Source: Lysobacter gummosus
GTDB taxonomy: Bacteria > Pseudomonadota > Gammaproteobacteria > Xanthomonadales > Xanthomonadaceae
Direction: 5' to 3'
Assembly: GCF_001442805.1 (NCBI RefSeq)
Contig: NZ_CP011131.1
Location: 3,348,001 to 3,412,000 of the forward strand
DNA length: 64,000 bases
The position numbers and the translations under genes are program-made. The stretch's first letter is position 1. Each line of letters begins with the position of its first letter. Below the pieces are notes generated by a model that saw nothing but the letters and a program-made list of their open reading frames with translations, did no database searches and was not told the origin of the DNA. Below are positions 16,168 to 25,112 of the stretch, piece after piece.

Positions 16168-17169
16168 TCAGCGCGGCAGCAGATCGTTGCGAGCCAGCGC
16201 ATCCACGCGCAGGCGCTCGGTGGCATCGAAGCGATGCGCCAGCAATTCGCTCAATCGCGATTCGCGCTGCGCCGGCGACAGGCGCGTATCGCTGAGAATG
16301 CTCTTGCGCGCCGAAGCGTAGTCGCGCAAGCGGCCATCCCAGGCGGCGCGCTGCCGATCCAGCGCCGCCAAACGCTGCGCGGCCTGGGCGCCGTACTCTT
16401 GTTCGCGTTCGGCGTAACGCTGCGCCGCCGGCACGTCGCGGCGGATGTAGTCCTCGCTCTGCGCCAGGGTCCGCTGCGCCGCGTCTTCCTCTCGGCGCAG
16501 CGCCTGCCGCGAAGGGTCCAGGCTCTGGTCGAGTTCGCCGAGCCGACGCGCGCGTTCCTCCGCGCTCAGGCTGGCGTCGGCAAGCACATCCTGGCGCGCC
16601 AGGGTGTAATCGAGATAACGGTCTTCATCGCCCCACCACGCCTGCGCGATCTGCTCGCCCATGCGCTGCGCGCGCAGGCCGCGCAGGCGCACGACCGCGG
16701 CGCGTGGATCGCCGCCCTCGCCCGCCAACGTCGATGCGCTGCGTTGCAAGGTCACATACGAATCGAACCACGCCAGCACCTGCGCCACTGCGCCCTGATC
16801 CAGGCGCGCGCTCAGATAGGCGAGCAGATCGGCGCGGATCTGCTGTTCGTTGCGCTCGCCGATGCGGCTGATGAAATAGTCGAACAAGCGCCGCAGCTCG
16901 CGATCGGCGATGGGATGGCCCTTGCCGTCGAGGTGCACGGCGCCGTCAGCAACGGTCCCGCGCAGCGAATCCCTCGCCGTTGCGGCCGCCATCGCCGTCG
17001 CGGCATTGCCCTGCACCGGCGCGATTTCGGCCGCCGATTCGTCGATCACCGCATCGCCGCGCGCCTGTGTCGTGGCCAGATGGGGCGCCCGCCCTTGGGC
17101 ACCCCACCACAGCAGTCCGCCGGCCGCGACAGCGACAGCGACAGCGAGCAAGACGATCCTGCCCCGCAT
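16168..17169 (-). CDS. lifO: lipase foldase (steric chaperone)
   Basis: 333 residues. An N-terminal membrane anchor (about 4-24) and an Ala/Pro linker lead to the extended helical chaperone domain. The signature RRLFDYFISRIGE (FDYFIS at 96-101) is the Rx1x2FDY(F/C)L motif essential for activating cognate lipase. The partner lipase is encoded directly upstream (3-bp gap), so both are co-transcribed. Acts in the periplasm, folding the lipase before type II secretion. Length is normal. It is convergent with the KfrA-like gene, with 24 bp between stops. Confidence 0.95.
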   Translation of the reverse strand: MRGRIVLLAVAVAVAAGGLLWWGAQGRAPHLATTQARGDAVIDESAAEIAPVQGNAATAMAAATARDSLRGTVADGAVHLDGKGHPIADRELRRLFDYFISRIGERNEQQIRADLLAYLSARLDQGAVAQVLAWFDSYVTLQRSASTLAGEGGDPRAAVVRLRGLRAQRMGEQIAQAWWGDEDRYLDYTLARQDVLADASLSAEERARRLGELDQSLDPSRQALRREEDAAQRTLAQSEDYIRRDVPAAQRYAEREQEYGAQAAQRLAALDRQRAAWDGRLRDYASARKSILSDTRLSPAQRESRLSELLAHRFDATERLRVDALARNDLLPR

Positions 17170-17172
17170 CGC

Positions 17173-18087
17173 TTACAGCCCCAGATTCTTCAGGCGATTG
17201 GCATGCGCGCGGTACACCGTGACCGGATCGGAGGAGAACACCGAGCGCAGGCCGAAGGTCTGGTTGACCGAGTCGAAGTGGTTCCACAGGTAGTCGTCAC
17301 GCAGCACTTCGCCCCAATGCGAGGAGCACTGTCCGACGATGCCGTCGTTGGGCGCGCCGAGGTAGGACAGGCTGACGGCACCGGCGGTCAGATCGGTCGG
17401 ATCCAGCAGATTGGTGGACACGCCCACGCCACCGAAGGAGTAATAGCGCACGCCGTCGACGACCGCCGCACCGCTGCCGCATTCGCTGGACGGCTTGCCC
17501 TGCGGATAGTGCTGGTTGAATTCAGCCGCACCCTTGGAACTGAGCTGATTCAAGGCCGCCAAGGCATCGGCTTGCCCGCCCATCAGCGAGGCGAAGGCGT
17601 TGATCACGCCGGCGACGATCGGACGCAGCGGCGAGCCTTCCGGCAGTACAGCACTGACCAGATCGGCCGGAGCGGTGCCCGCATGCGGCGTATGGCCGGT
17701 GGTCACCGAGGCCACCAGGTCGGGACGCACCGCGGCGACGTAGCGCACGGTCAACCCGCCCTGGCTGTTGCCGAGCAGATTGAACTTGGTATAGCCCTGG
17801 GTGGCCTTGAGATTGTCGAGATACTTGATGAGTTCCTCGCCGCGCACCTCGTCGGAATTGAAGCCGGGCAACTTCGCCGCATACACGGTGGCGCCGCCGG
17901 CCTTCAACTCGTCGGGAATGTTGTAGAAGGTGCTGAAGCCCAGCACCTGATCGGACGAGGCGAAGCCGTGGATCAGCACGATCGGGTATTTGGTCTTGGT
18001 GTAAGTGTCCGCGGCGGCCGCCGGCAGGATCGCCGCAGCGCTCAGCGCAGTTGCGACGGTCAGATTCAGCAGGGTCTTCTTCAACAT
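17173..18087 (-). CDS. lipA: secreted triacylglycerol lipase, family I.1/I.2
   Basis: 304 residues. Sec signal peptide (1 to about 26, ending PAAAA). Alpha/beta hydrolase with oxyanion segment KYPIVLIHGFAS, nucleophile Ser108 in GNSQGG, Asp248 (APNDGIVG) and His270 (LWNHFD), the last two with the same spacing as in Pseudomonas aeruginosa LipA. Cys203 and Cys254 sit where the family's disulfide lies. The C-terminus VYRAHANRLKNLGL is typical. The nucleophile elbow has Asn where close relatives usually have His (GHSxGG). GGAG lies 8 nt before the ATG at 18087. It is followed by its foldase gene and divergent from an AraC-type regulator that may control it. Confidence 0.95.
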   Translation of the reverse strand: MLKKTLLNLTVATALSAAAILPAAAADTYTKTKYPIVLIHGFASSDQVLGFSTFYNIPDELKAGGATVYAAKLPGFNSDEVRGEELIKYLDNLKATQGYTKFNLLGNSQGGLTVRYVAAVRPDLVASVTTGHTPHAGTAPADLVSAVLPEGSPLRPIVAGVINAFASLMGGQADALAALNQLSSKGAAEFNQHYPQGKPSSECGSGAAVVDGVRYYSFGGVGVSTNLLDPTDLTAGAVSLSYLGAPNDGIVGQCSSHWGEVLRDDYLWNHFDSVNQTFGLRSVFSSDPVTVYRAHANRLKNLGL

Positions 18088-18466
18088 GACACGCACTCCA
18101 TCAAAGATGGTTCGGGGGAAACCGCACGCACTCGGCGCGCGGCCATGCATAAGTCATCCAGCATCCAAGCTCGGCGCGTGGGTGCGCGCGGGCCGGATCC
18201 GCTGCCGTGGACGCGATCGCCCTGTCGGCTGAAGCGGTACCGCGCTAGGAGGCTAAAGAACGGCCTGAACGGCCTCAATGGCGGAATCGTCGCGATTCAT
18301 TGGCAAAATCGCTCAGCCGTGATGCACGTCGCTTATGACAGTCAGGGCATGGCCAAGGGTGGCGCTATCGGGACTTGGGCTTTTGCGGGTATTGGTGCAT
18401 AAAACCAGATCCTGCCGCAGGGGCCGGAACAGCCGGCAGGCTTCCCAGGACAGCGAAACGCCAGCG
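18088..18466. other. divergent intergenic region lipA / AraC regulator
   Basis: 379 bp without a credible gene. It should carry the lipase promoter and the regulator's own promoter. No reliable -10/-35 or operator motif was recognised; the stretch 18300-18420 is slightly less GC-rich than its surroundings. Confidence 0.5.
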
Positions 18467-19513
18467 ATGTCATCCGAGTCAGCCAGCACGCCGAACACGG
18501 CTTCGTCAAACTACAACCGCACGGTTTCGATTCACTTCGTGCATGCGGCGCTGCGCGGCGCCCGACAGCGAGGCGAGGCGGTTGAACCTCTGCTCGTACC
18601 TGCCGGCATTCCCGCGTCGGCGCTCGACGAGCCGCGCGCACGCGTGAGCTTCGAACAGTACGCCCGACTGCTGCAATCGCTGTGGCGTCATATGGACGAC
18701 GAACTACTCGGTTGCGGCCGGCATCCGCTGCCGCTGGGCAGCTTCGGCATGATCTGCCGGGCGATCATCCACAGCAACTCGATGGGCCAGGCCATGTCCC
18801 GCGCCAGCCGCTACTACGCGCTGCTGCAGGGAGGGCGCGCGGATTTCATGATCGCCCGCGACGGCGATCTCGGCTATTTGATCATCGAAGAAGCCCAGAA
18901 CACACTGCCCGATCATTTCCTCGCCGAGACGCTGCTGGTCGCGGGGCATCGGTTCGCCAGCTGGCTGGTAGGCGATTCGATTCCACTCAAGCACGTGGAT
19001 TTCAGCTTCGCGATGCCCGTCTACAAGCGCGAGTACGAGATCATCTTCGCCGCGCCGCTGCGCTTCGACGCCGAGCGCACCGCGCTGTGCTTTCCCGCCG
19101 CCTTTCTGGACGCGCCCGTGGTGCAAGGCGACGACAGCTTGCGGGTGTTCCTGCGCAACTCGATCTACGAGCTGTTGTTGCGACGCGAACACGGGAAAAA
19201 AGTCAGCGCGCAAGTGCGGCGCATGCTCGGCCACGACGAAGACGGCTCGACGCTGCACCTGGAAACCGCCGCGGAACGACTGGCCATGAGTCCGCAGACA
19301 TTGCGTCGGCACCTCAAGCGGGAGGGAAATACCTTCCAGGGCATCAAGGACGGATGGCGCCGCGACACGGCCATCACGCTGTTGGCGGAAACCCCGATAC
19401 CGATCGCGGAAATAGCCCGGCGCGTGGGATTCTCCGAATCGAGCACCTTCCACCGCGCGTTCAAGCACTGGACCGGCTTGCAGCCCAGTGCGTATCGCAC
19501 GCTCAAGCCCTAG
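18467..19513 (+). CDS. AraC-family transcriptional regulator (Arabinose_bd-type N-domain)
   Basis: 348 residues. The N-terminal domain (about 25-215) matches the group with an Arabinose_bd-like ligand domain (LLVPAGIPASALDEPRARVSFEQYARLLQ). The C-terminal domain (about 250-348) has two helix-turn-helices: LETAAERLAMSPQTLRRHLK and the second with PIPIAEIARRVGFSESSTFH plus FKHWTGLQPSAYR. It is divergent from lipA, suggesting fatty-acid- or lipid-responsive control of the lipase operon, by analogy only. The start chosen lacks a strong ribosome site; upstream in-frame starts add a Ser/Arg-rich segment. Confidence 0.88.
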   Translation: MSSESASTPNTASSNYNRTVSIHFVHAALRGARQRGEAVEPLLVPAGIPASALDEPRARVSFEQYARLLQSLWRHMDDELLGCGRHPLPLGSFGMICRAIIHSNSMGQAMSRASRYYALLQGGRADFMIARDGDLGYLIIEEAQNTLPDHFLAETLLVAGHRFASWLVGDSIPLKHVDFSFAMPVYKREYEIIFAAPLRFDAERTALCFPAAFLDAPVVQGDDSLRVFLRNSIYELLLRREHGKKVSAQVRRMLGHDEDGSTLHLETAAERLAMSPQTLRRHLKREGNTFQGIKDGWRRDTAITLLAETPIPIAEIARRVGFSESSTFHRAFKHWTGLQPSAYRTLKP

Positions 19514-19583
19514 CCTTCGCACCGACAGATTCTCGGTCTGCTGCGGGGGAAGAAACCTTTCAAGTTCCGCAGCAGCCCAGAGA

Positions 19584-20492
19584 TCAACTTCTGTAGCGGC
19601 CCATCTGCGCTCCCAGACCGCCGACGGCGTGGCCGTCGGGTGAGTACATCGTATTTTCCGTGAGCGTGGACGCGCCGCGCCCGGTCATGGTGTTGCCGTC
19701 TTTCATCGCCAGATCGATATTGAGCGCGGTCTGCGCGAACAATTGGATCGTGCAATCTCTGCCGAGATTTTCGCCGATTTTTAAACCCCGGTGTATCGCG
19801 ATATCGGCCAGCCGCCGCCCGCGCTCCAGCGCGGCGAGCGGCTCGGCATTGGTCTCGCCCACTCCGACCAGGCCTGGGCGATAGTTGTCGTCGATGCAGC
19901 GCTGCGCTGCGCCAAGCCCGCTCAGGCTCGGATCCCACAGGCCTCGCGTTTTTTCGACGAATCTCGCGTCCATCCGCACCAGATTGTCCAGCTCGGCCTC
20001 CGGCAACGCGGTGAGTTCCTCGCGGGAACGGCCGCCGATATTCAACAAGCTGTGCGGATCGGCGATCAAGCGCTCCATGTCCGCGAGCACATCGCGCGAG
20101 TGATTGCGCGACCTCGTGGCCTCCCGCTCCCGCGCCACCGGTCCGCTAGCCGCTTGCGCGAGGTTCGGCTTGCGAATCCCTGCGTTCGCCAGGCGGGTTC
20201 CGTCGTCGAAGCGATCGTATGCCGCACGAAGCAATTCGATTCGACGGTTCCCGCTCATGCCGATCTCTGCGGTCAGCTCTTCCACCCGGCGATATTTGGC
20301 GATGAACCTTTCCGATACAGGCACACCCTTGCCCCACCTCCAATGATCGGGATCATATTCCTGCATGTAGGCCAGCACGCCAGCCAATGTCACCTCATCG
20401 GCGGTAGTACGGCCTGGGCCGGAAAGGTTGCGCAACTGGACGAGAAGGTCTTGCTTGGATGAACCCGCCTGATTCGAATTCTTGTTTCCCAC
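19584..20492 (-). CDS. unrecognised 302-aa protein near tRNA-Leu
   Basis: 302 residues, no family recognised. No signal peptide or transmembrane segment. The N-terminus is Asn/Ser/Gln-rich and polar (residues 1-20), the centre is charged and helical (YDRFDDGTRLANAGIRKPN, ADMERLIADPHSLLNIGG), and the C-terminal 40 residues are rich in Gly/Thr/Met. The GTG at 20490-20492 is preceded by GGGGAG at 7 nt; a GTG five codons upstream lacks such a site. Base composition is less GC-rich than its neighbours and it borders a tRNA gene, so it may be acquired DNA. A secreted or injected effector is possible, but nothing in the sequence proves this. Confidence 0.6.
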   Translation of the reverse strand: MGNKNSNQAGSSKQDLLVQLRNLSGPGRTTADEVTLAGVLAYMQEYDPDHWRWGKGVPVSERFIAKYRRVEELTAEIGMSGNRRIELLRAAYDRFDDGTRLANAGIRKPNLAQAASGPVAREREATRSRNHSRDVLADMERLIADPHSLLNIGGRSREELTALPEAELDNLVRMDARFVEKTRGLWDPSLSGLGAAQRCIDDNYRPGLVGVGETNAEPLAALERGRRLADIAIHRGLKIGENLGRDCTIQLFAQTALNIDLAMKDGNTMTGRGASTLTENTMYSPDGHAVGGLGAQMGRYRS

Positions 20493-20763
20493 CGAATGTC
20501 TCCCCACACGCGAATTGCCGGGCTGATGGGGAACAAAACGTTGGAGGGCAGTGGTCGTGAACGGAGCGGTGCGTGAACATGCAGCCGTACACCAGTCGCC
20601 TAATCAATGACGATGCCACAATCGCTCAGGGGAAAAATTTCGCGACACTTTCCGCCAGCATGACAGCGAGATCGACGTGACGCCTCGACCAGTGGACGGT
20701 AGCGAGTCGGGGGAGCGCCCGGGTTTTGCCGGATAGGCTAAACTACGCAGGTCACCGCACCGT

Positions 20764-20850
20764 GCCCGGATGGCGAAATCGGTAGACGCAGCGGACTTAA
20801 AATCCGCCGGCCTCGCGGCCGTGCCGGTTCAAGTCCGGCTCCGGGCACCA
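20764..20850 (+). tRNA. tRNA-Leu (anticodon UAA)
   Basis: An 87-nt cloverleaf with acceptor GCCCGGA / TCCGGGC, D-arm GGCGAAATCGGTAGACGC, anticodon loop CTTAAAA with TAA at 20798-20800, a long variable arm typical of class II tRNA, T-arm GGTTCAAGTCC, and an encoded CCA end. Confidence 0.97.
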
Positions 20851-20855
20851 CGATC

Positions 20856-20882
20856 GCGACAATCCAACTGTGGGATTGTCGC
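20856..20882 (+). terminator. hairpin downstream of tRNA-Leu
   Basis: A perfect 10-bp stem GCGACAATCC / GGATTGTCGC with a 7-nt loop begins 6 nt after the CCA end. It lacks a T-run, so it may act as a processing or Rho-assisted end rather than a classical terminator. Confidence 0.5.
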
Positions 20883-21000
20883 ATTGAGTCGATCGCACAC
20901 GTTCGCGAACACCCCGAACTGCGGCCTGTGAAGAACTCTCTCCGCCCTGCCTGTGCCCGGCTACCCAGGCAGACACGAGCCCCCAACAAAAATCGCAGGC

Positions 21001-21025
21001 AACAAAAAGGGGCCAAGGGCCCCTT
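21001..21025 (-). terminator. intrinsic terminator of the tRNA-Cys/tRNA-Gly unit
   Basis: Read on the minus strand: AAGGGGCC, loop CTT, GGCCCCTT, then TTT and further T. It lies about 50 bp downstream of the distal tRNA-Gly. Confidence 0.9.
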
Positions 21026-21074
21026 CTTCACAGCGTCGGATTTCGGTGAAGCGTTCGAACTTGCGACGCCAAGA

Positions 21075-21150
<76 letters not shown>

Positions 21151-21202
21151 TGAAACCTGGTTGAAGAAACGGCCGGCCTTGCGACGGATCGTCTATTCGA
21201 AT

Positions 21203-21276
21203 TGGAGGCCGAGGTCGGAATTGAACCGGCGTACGCGGATTTGCAGTCCGCTGCATAACCACTCTGCCACCCGGCC
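21203..21276 (-). tRNA. tRNA-Cys (anticodon GCA)
   Basis: A 74-nt cloverleaf on the minus strand: acceptor GGCCGGG / CTCGGCC, anticodon loop CTGCAAA with GCA, T-arm CGGTTCAATTCCG, discriminator U and encoded CCA. It lies between the two tRNA-Gly genes. Confidence 0.97.
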
Positions 21277-21342
21277 GGTGACGCGACACATACTGCCTGC
21301 AGCCACGAATCCTTGCAATCATCGACTGCGCACATTCGCTTA

Positions 21343-21372
21343 TAAAAAAAACAAAACCCCGCGAGGGGGTTT
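21343..21372 (-). terminator. intrinsic terminator after the proximal tRNA-Gly
   Basis: Minus-strand reading: AAACCCC, loop CTCGC, GGGGTTT, then TGTTTTTTTT. It separates the proximal tRNA-Gly from tRNA-Cys, implying a separate promoter for the distal pair or partial read-through. Confidence 0.9.
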
Positions 21373-21412
21373 AGTTTCTAAGACGATCTCGTTGCCGAAA
21401 TTATCTTGAATC

Positions 21413-21488
<76 letters not shown>

Positions 21489-21660
21489 GGAGGAAGCGAT
21501 ATTTTAGGCATCGAAAGAAAACTGTCAACCGTTTTCTTCACACCCCGGCACCTCGCGGCCCGGTGACCGAACCGCCTGCGCAGCCCGCCGCATAAGGCTG
21601 GCTGCGATGCGTCCCTCCCCCGGCCAGGGGTCGGTTCGCGCCCGAGCGTTCCGTTTCCGG

Positions 21661-22236
21661 TCAGCTCGAAGGCTTGTTCGTGTCCGCGTTCATTATAGGC
21701 CATGCGGCGCGCAAATAGGCCAGTCCGGACCACAATGTCAGCAACGCGGCGGCGGCCAGCATCCACTCGCCGATCCGGAACACCGGCAGTCCCAGCAGGT
21801 TTTCCTGATACAGCAGGCACACCAGCGCGACCATCTGCACGATGGTCTTGATCTTGCCGATCGCGGCGACCTTCACCGCCGCGCGCTGGCCGAGTTCGGC
21901 CATCCATTCGCGCAGCGCCGACACCGCGATCTCGCGGCCGACGATGACCGCGGCCCACAAGGTCATCCACACGGTCGGGTGCTTTTGCACGATCAGCAGC
22001 AGCGCGACGGCGACCATCAGCTTGTCGGCGACCGGATCGAGGAAGGCGCCAAAGGCAGAGTACTGGTCGAAACGGCGGGCGATCCAGCCATCCAGCCAGT
22101 CGGTGATCGAGGCGAAGGCGAAGATGAACGCGGCCGCGAAGTTGGTCCACGGGAAATCCAGGAAAAACACCACCACCAGCACCGGGATCAACACGATCCG
22201 CGCCAGGGTCAGCATGGTGGGTATGGTCAACTTCAT
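21661..22236 (-). CDS. pgsA: CDP-diacylglycerol-glycerol-3-phosphate 3-phosphatidyltransferase
   Basis: 191 residues. Makes phosphatidylglycerophosphate, the committed step of phosphatidylglycerol and cardiolipin synthesis, in the inner membrane. The CDP-alcohol phosphotransferase signature is complete: DWLDGWIAR followed after eight residues by Gly, then Asp-Pro-Val-Ala-Asp. Several hydrophobic helices span the rest. Its ATG overlaps the uvrC stop in an ATGA junction (22233-22236), showing co-translation. Length is typical. Confidence 0.96.
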   Translation of the reverse strand: MKLTIPTMLTLARIVLIPVLVVVFFLDFPWTNFAAAFIFAFASITDWLDGWIARRFDQYSAFGAFLDPVADKLMVAVALLLIVQKHPTVWMTLWAAVIVGREIAVSALREWMAELGQRAAVKVAAIGKIKTIVQMVALVCLLYQENLLGLPVFRIGEWMLAAAALLTLWSGLAYLRAAWPIMNADTNKPSS

Positions 22237-24227
22237 CCTTCGCTCCGCTTGCTGTCCGGCGCCGGATCGGCGGCCTCGGCTTGTTCACTGCCGGCATCCG
22301 CGCCGCCGGCCTTTGCACTGCGCGTTTTCCTGCGTCCCGCGGCCGCGGCCTTGGGGGTGGTGCCTGAACCTGCGGGCGCCGGGGCTTCGGCCGGCGCGTC
22401 CAGCCCGTGCAGGGCGGCGTAGATGCGCTCGGCCAAGGCTTCGTTGACGCCCTCGACCCGGGAGATTTCCTCGATCCCGGCGGCCTTGAGACCGCCCAGA
22501 CCGCCGAAATGCTTCAACAGACTAGCGCGTCGGCGCGGGCCGATGCCCGGAATATCTTCCAGCCTACTGCTGTTGCGTGTCTTCTGACGACGGCCGCGAT
22601 GGCCGGTGATGGCGAAACGGTGCGCCTCGTCGCGAACCTGCTGGACCAGTTGCAGCGCCGGCGACTCGGCGCCGGGGCGGACGGTGCGCCCGTCGGGCAG
22701 CAGCAGCTCCTCGTCGCCGGGGCGCCGGGCCGGGCCCTTGGCCACGCCGACCAGGATCAGGTTCTCGACCCCGAGCTCCTCCAGTGCCGCGCGCGCCTGC
22801 GCGACCTGCCCGGCGCCGCCGTCGATCAGCAGGATGTCGGGCATCACGCCGTCTGACCGGCCCTCCACCACGCGGCGGAAACGCCGGGCGATGGCCTGGT
22901 TCATCGCTGCGTAGTCGTCGCCCTCGGTGATGCCGGTGATGTTGTAGCGCCGGTACTGGCCGCGCACCGGACCTTGCGCGTCGAACACCACGCACGAGGC
23001 CACCGTGGCCTCGCCCATGGTGTGGCTGATGTCGAAGCATTCGATGCGTTGCGGCAACGACGGCATGCGCAGCAGATCGCGCAGCGCCTCGGCGCGAGCG
23101 AGCTGGGCGGCGTGGCTGGTCAGTTCCGTGCCGAGCGCGAGTTCGGCGTTGCGGCGCGCCATATCGACATAGCCGGCGCGCTCGCCGCGCACGTTGGCCT
23201 TGATCTGCACGCGGCGTTCGCCGGTCGCGGAGAAGGCCTGTTCGAACAGTTCGCGATCGGGCAGATCGCGGTCGAGCACGATCTCGCGCGGCGGAGTCTG
23301 TTCACCGTAGTACTGCGAGATGAAGGCGGTCAGCACTTCCTCGGGGTTGTCGCTGCCGCGGGTCTGCGGGAAGAACGCGCGCGTGCCCAGGTTGCGGCCG
23401 TCGCGGAACGCCAGCAGCAGCACGCAGGCGGCCGCGCCCTGCATGGCGATGGCGAGCACGTCCAGATCGGCGGCGCGGCCGTCCACGTATTGGCGCGCCT
23501 GCAGGCTACGGATGCCGGCGATCAGGTCGCGGATGCGCGCGGCGTCCTCGAAATCCAGGCGCACGCTGGCCGCTTCCATGTCGCGGGCCAGTTCGTCGGT
23601 GAGTTCGTCGCTGCGGCCTTCCAGGAACAGGGCGGAGCGGCGCACGCTCTCGGCGTAGTCGCGCGCCGGCACCAGGCCCACGCACGGCGCGCTGCAGCGA
23701 CCGATCTGGTGCTGCAGGCACGGCCGCGAGCGATTGCGGAACACGCTGTCCTCGCAACTGCGCAGGCGGAACAGCTTGTGCATCAGGTTGAGCGTGTCGC
23801 GCACCGCGCCGACGCTGGCATAGGGGCCGAAGTAGCGGCCGGCGACCGCGCGCGGGCCGCGATGCATGGCGATGCGCGGCCAGGCTTCGCTGGTCATCAG
23901 CACGTAGGGGTAGCTCTTGTCGTCGCGCAGCAGCACGTTGTAGCGCGGCTTGAGCGACTTGATCAGCTGGTTTTCCAGGATCAGCGCCTCGGCCTCGGTG
24001 CGGGTGACCGTGACCTCCATGCGCGCGGTCTGCGACAGCATCGACATGATGCGCGCGGACTTGGGCGTGGCGTTGAAGTAGCTGGAGACGCGATTGCGCA
24101 GCGCGCTGGCCTTGCCGACGTAGAGCACGCCGTCGTCGGCGCCGATCATGCGGTAGACGCCGGGCGCGGTGCTGAGCTGCTTGACGAAGGCCTTGCCGTC
24201 GAAGGGCGCGGGCTGGGCGGCCGTCAT
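22233..24227 (-). CDS. uvrC: excinuclease ABC subunit C
   Basis: 664 residues. Makes both incisions in nucleotide excision repair with UvrB. Domain order: GIY-YIG nuclease (about 15-95, GVYRM then VLYVGKASALRNR), Cys-rich linker (CLQHQIGRCSAPCVG), UVR motif (about 200-235), RNase H-like 5' nuclease (about 380-540, ECFDISHTMGEATVASCVVF, LLIDGGAGQV), and tandem HhH (about 570-625, LEDIPGIGPRRRASLLKHFGG). The C-terminal 45 residues are an Ala/Pro/Lys-rich tail beyond the usual end. The ATG at 24227 is chosen because upstream codons are Arg-rich. Co-transcribed with pgsA. Confidence 0.96.
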   Translation of the reverse strand: MTAAQPAPFDGKAFVKQLSTAPGVYRMIGADDGVLYVGKASALRNRVSSYFNATPKSARIMSMLSQTARMEVTVTRTEAEALILENQLIKSLKPRYNVLLRDDKSYPYVLMTSEAWPRIAMHRGPRAVAGRYFGPYASVGAVRDTLNLMHKLFRLRSCEDSVFRNRSRPCLQHQIGRCSAPCVGLVPARDYAESVRRSALFLEGRSDELTDELARDMEAASVRLDFEDAARIRDLIAGIRSLQARQYVDGRAADLDVLAIAMQGAAACVLLLAFRDGRNLGTRAFFPQTRGSDNPEEVLTAFISQYYGEQTPPREIVLDRDLPDRELFEQAFSATGERRVQIKANVRGERAGYVDMARRNAELALGTELTSHAAQLARAEALRDLLRMPSLPQRIECFDISHTMGEATVASCVVFDAQGPVRGQYRRYNITGITEGDDYAAMNQAIARRFRRVVEGRSDGVMPDILLIDGGAGQVAQARAALEELGVENLILVGVAKGPARRPGDEELLLPDGRTVRPGAESPALQLVQQVRDEAHRFAITGHRGRRQKTRNSSRLEDIPGIGPRRRASLLKHFGGLGGLKAAGIEEISRVEGVNEALAERIYAALHGLDAPAEAPAPAGSGTTPKAAAAGRRKTRSAKAGGADAGSEQAEAADPAPDSKRSEG

Positions 24228-24495
24228 GCGCGTACGGCTCCTGCGCACGCGCGAGCGGCGACGGAATCGAGCGGGCTGGCTGGCGAGAGAGCGGGCGTCG
24301 CGGTCACGGACATCGGTCGGCTAACGGCTGGGGCCCGGAGGCCGGCGTAATGAATGGATAAGGCTTGAATTGGGCTGATTATGCGTTAGCGCAAGGGCCG
24401 CGGGGCTGGATCTGAGGCTGGGCGCGGACTGCGCGGGGTCGCGGTTGGGTTGGGCGGACGGGCTGGATTTTCGTGCGAGGACGCTTGAAGTCACT

Positions 24496-24547
24496 GGATG
24501 TTCGGCTCCGCCGAAGTAAGACGGAGCCCGCTTTCGCGGGAATGACG
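24496..24547. repeat. REP-type composite unit B in a 399-bp gene-free stretch
   Basis: One composite unit: GGATGTTCGGCTCCGCC, GAAGTAAGACGGAGCC, then CGCTTTCGCGGGAATGACG. It is preceded by the phrase CGTGCGAGGACGCTTGAAGT, also seen in the clusters at 0.6 and 59 kb. The gap 24228-24626 upstream of uvrC holds this unit and no gene. A uvrC promoter is expected within 24228-24450, but none was identified with confidence. Confidence 0.85.
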
Positions 24548-24626
24548 AGCAGAAAAAGCAGGGTTCGAAAGCCTCAGCAGAGACTTTGAGCAGCCCTTCG
24601 GCAGCGGATCGAAACTGCGGCCAGCT

Positions 24627-25109
24627 CTAGCCGCCGCGTAATCCCAGCTCTTCGCGCAAACGCGCGATCGCGCCGTCGGCGGCGTGATCGAGCAACTGGA
24701 ACACATGCTCGAACTGCGCCGGCCCGCCGGTGTAGGGATCGGGCACTTCGCCGTCGGTGACCGTGCCGCACCAGTCCAGCAGCAAGGCGCTGCGCGCGCG
24801 GGCGCCCTTCGGCGCGCGGGCGCGGACATCGCGCAGGTTGGCGCGGTCGGCGCACAGCAGCCAGTCGAAATCGCGATAGTCCGCGGCCTCGAGTTGACGC
24901 GCGCGCAGGCCGGAGATGTCGATGCCGTGCTCGGCGGCGTTGGCGGTCGCGCGCCGGTCCGGCGGATCGCCGACGTGCCAGTCGCCGGTGCCGGCCGAAT
25001 CCAGCTCGACCCGGCCGGTGATCGACGAGGCCTCGATGCGCGCGCGCAGCACACCCTCGGCGACCGGCGAGCGGCAGATGTTGCCCAGGCAGACCACGAG
25101 CAGGCGCAT
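24627..25109 (-). CDS. low-molecular-weight protein-tyrosine phosphatase
   Basis: 160 residues. The P-loop VCLGNICRSPVAEG (Cys, Arg and Ser of C-x5-R-S) and the acid-loop DPYTGG are intact. Acts in the cytoplasm; bacterial members often control tyrosine-kinase-dependent polysaccharide synthesis, but some act on small phosphoesters. It follows kdsB by 3 bp and is the last gene of the envelope operon. Confidence 0.93.
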   Translation of the reverse strand: MRLLVVCLGNICRSPVAEGVLRARIEASSITGRVELDSAGTGDWHVGDPPDRRATANAAEHGIDISGLRARQLEAADYRDFDWLLCADRANLRDVRARAPKGARARSALLLDWCGTVTDGEVPDPYTGGPAQFEHVFQLLDHAADGAIARLREELGLRGG

Positions 25110-25112
25110 GCC

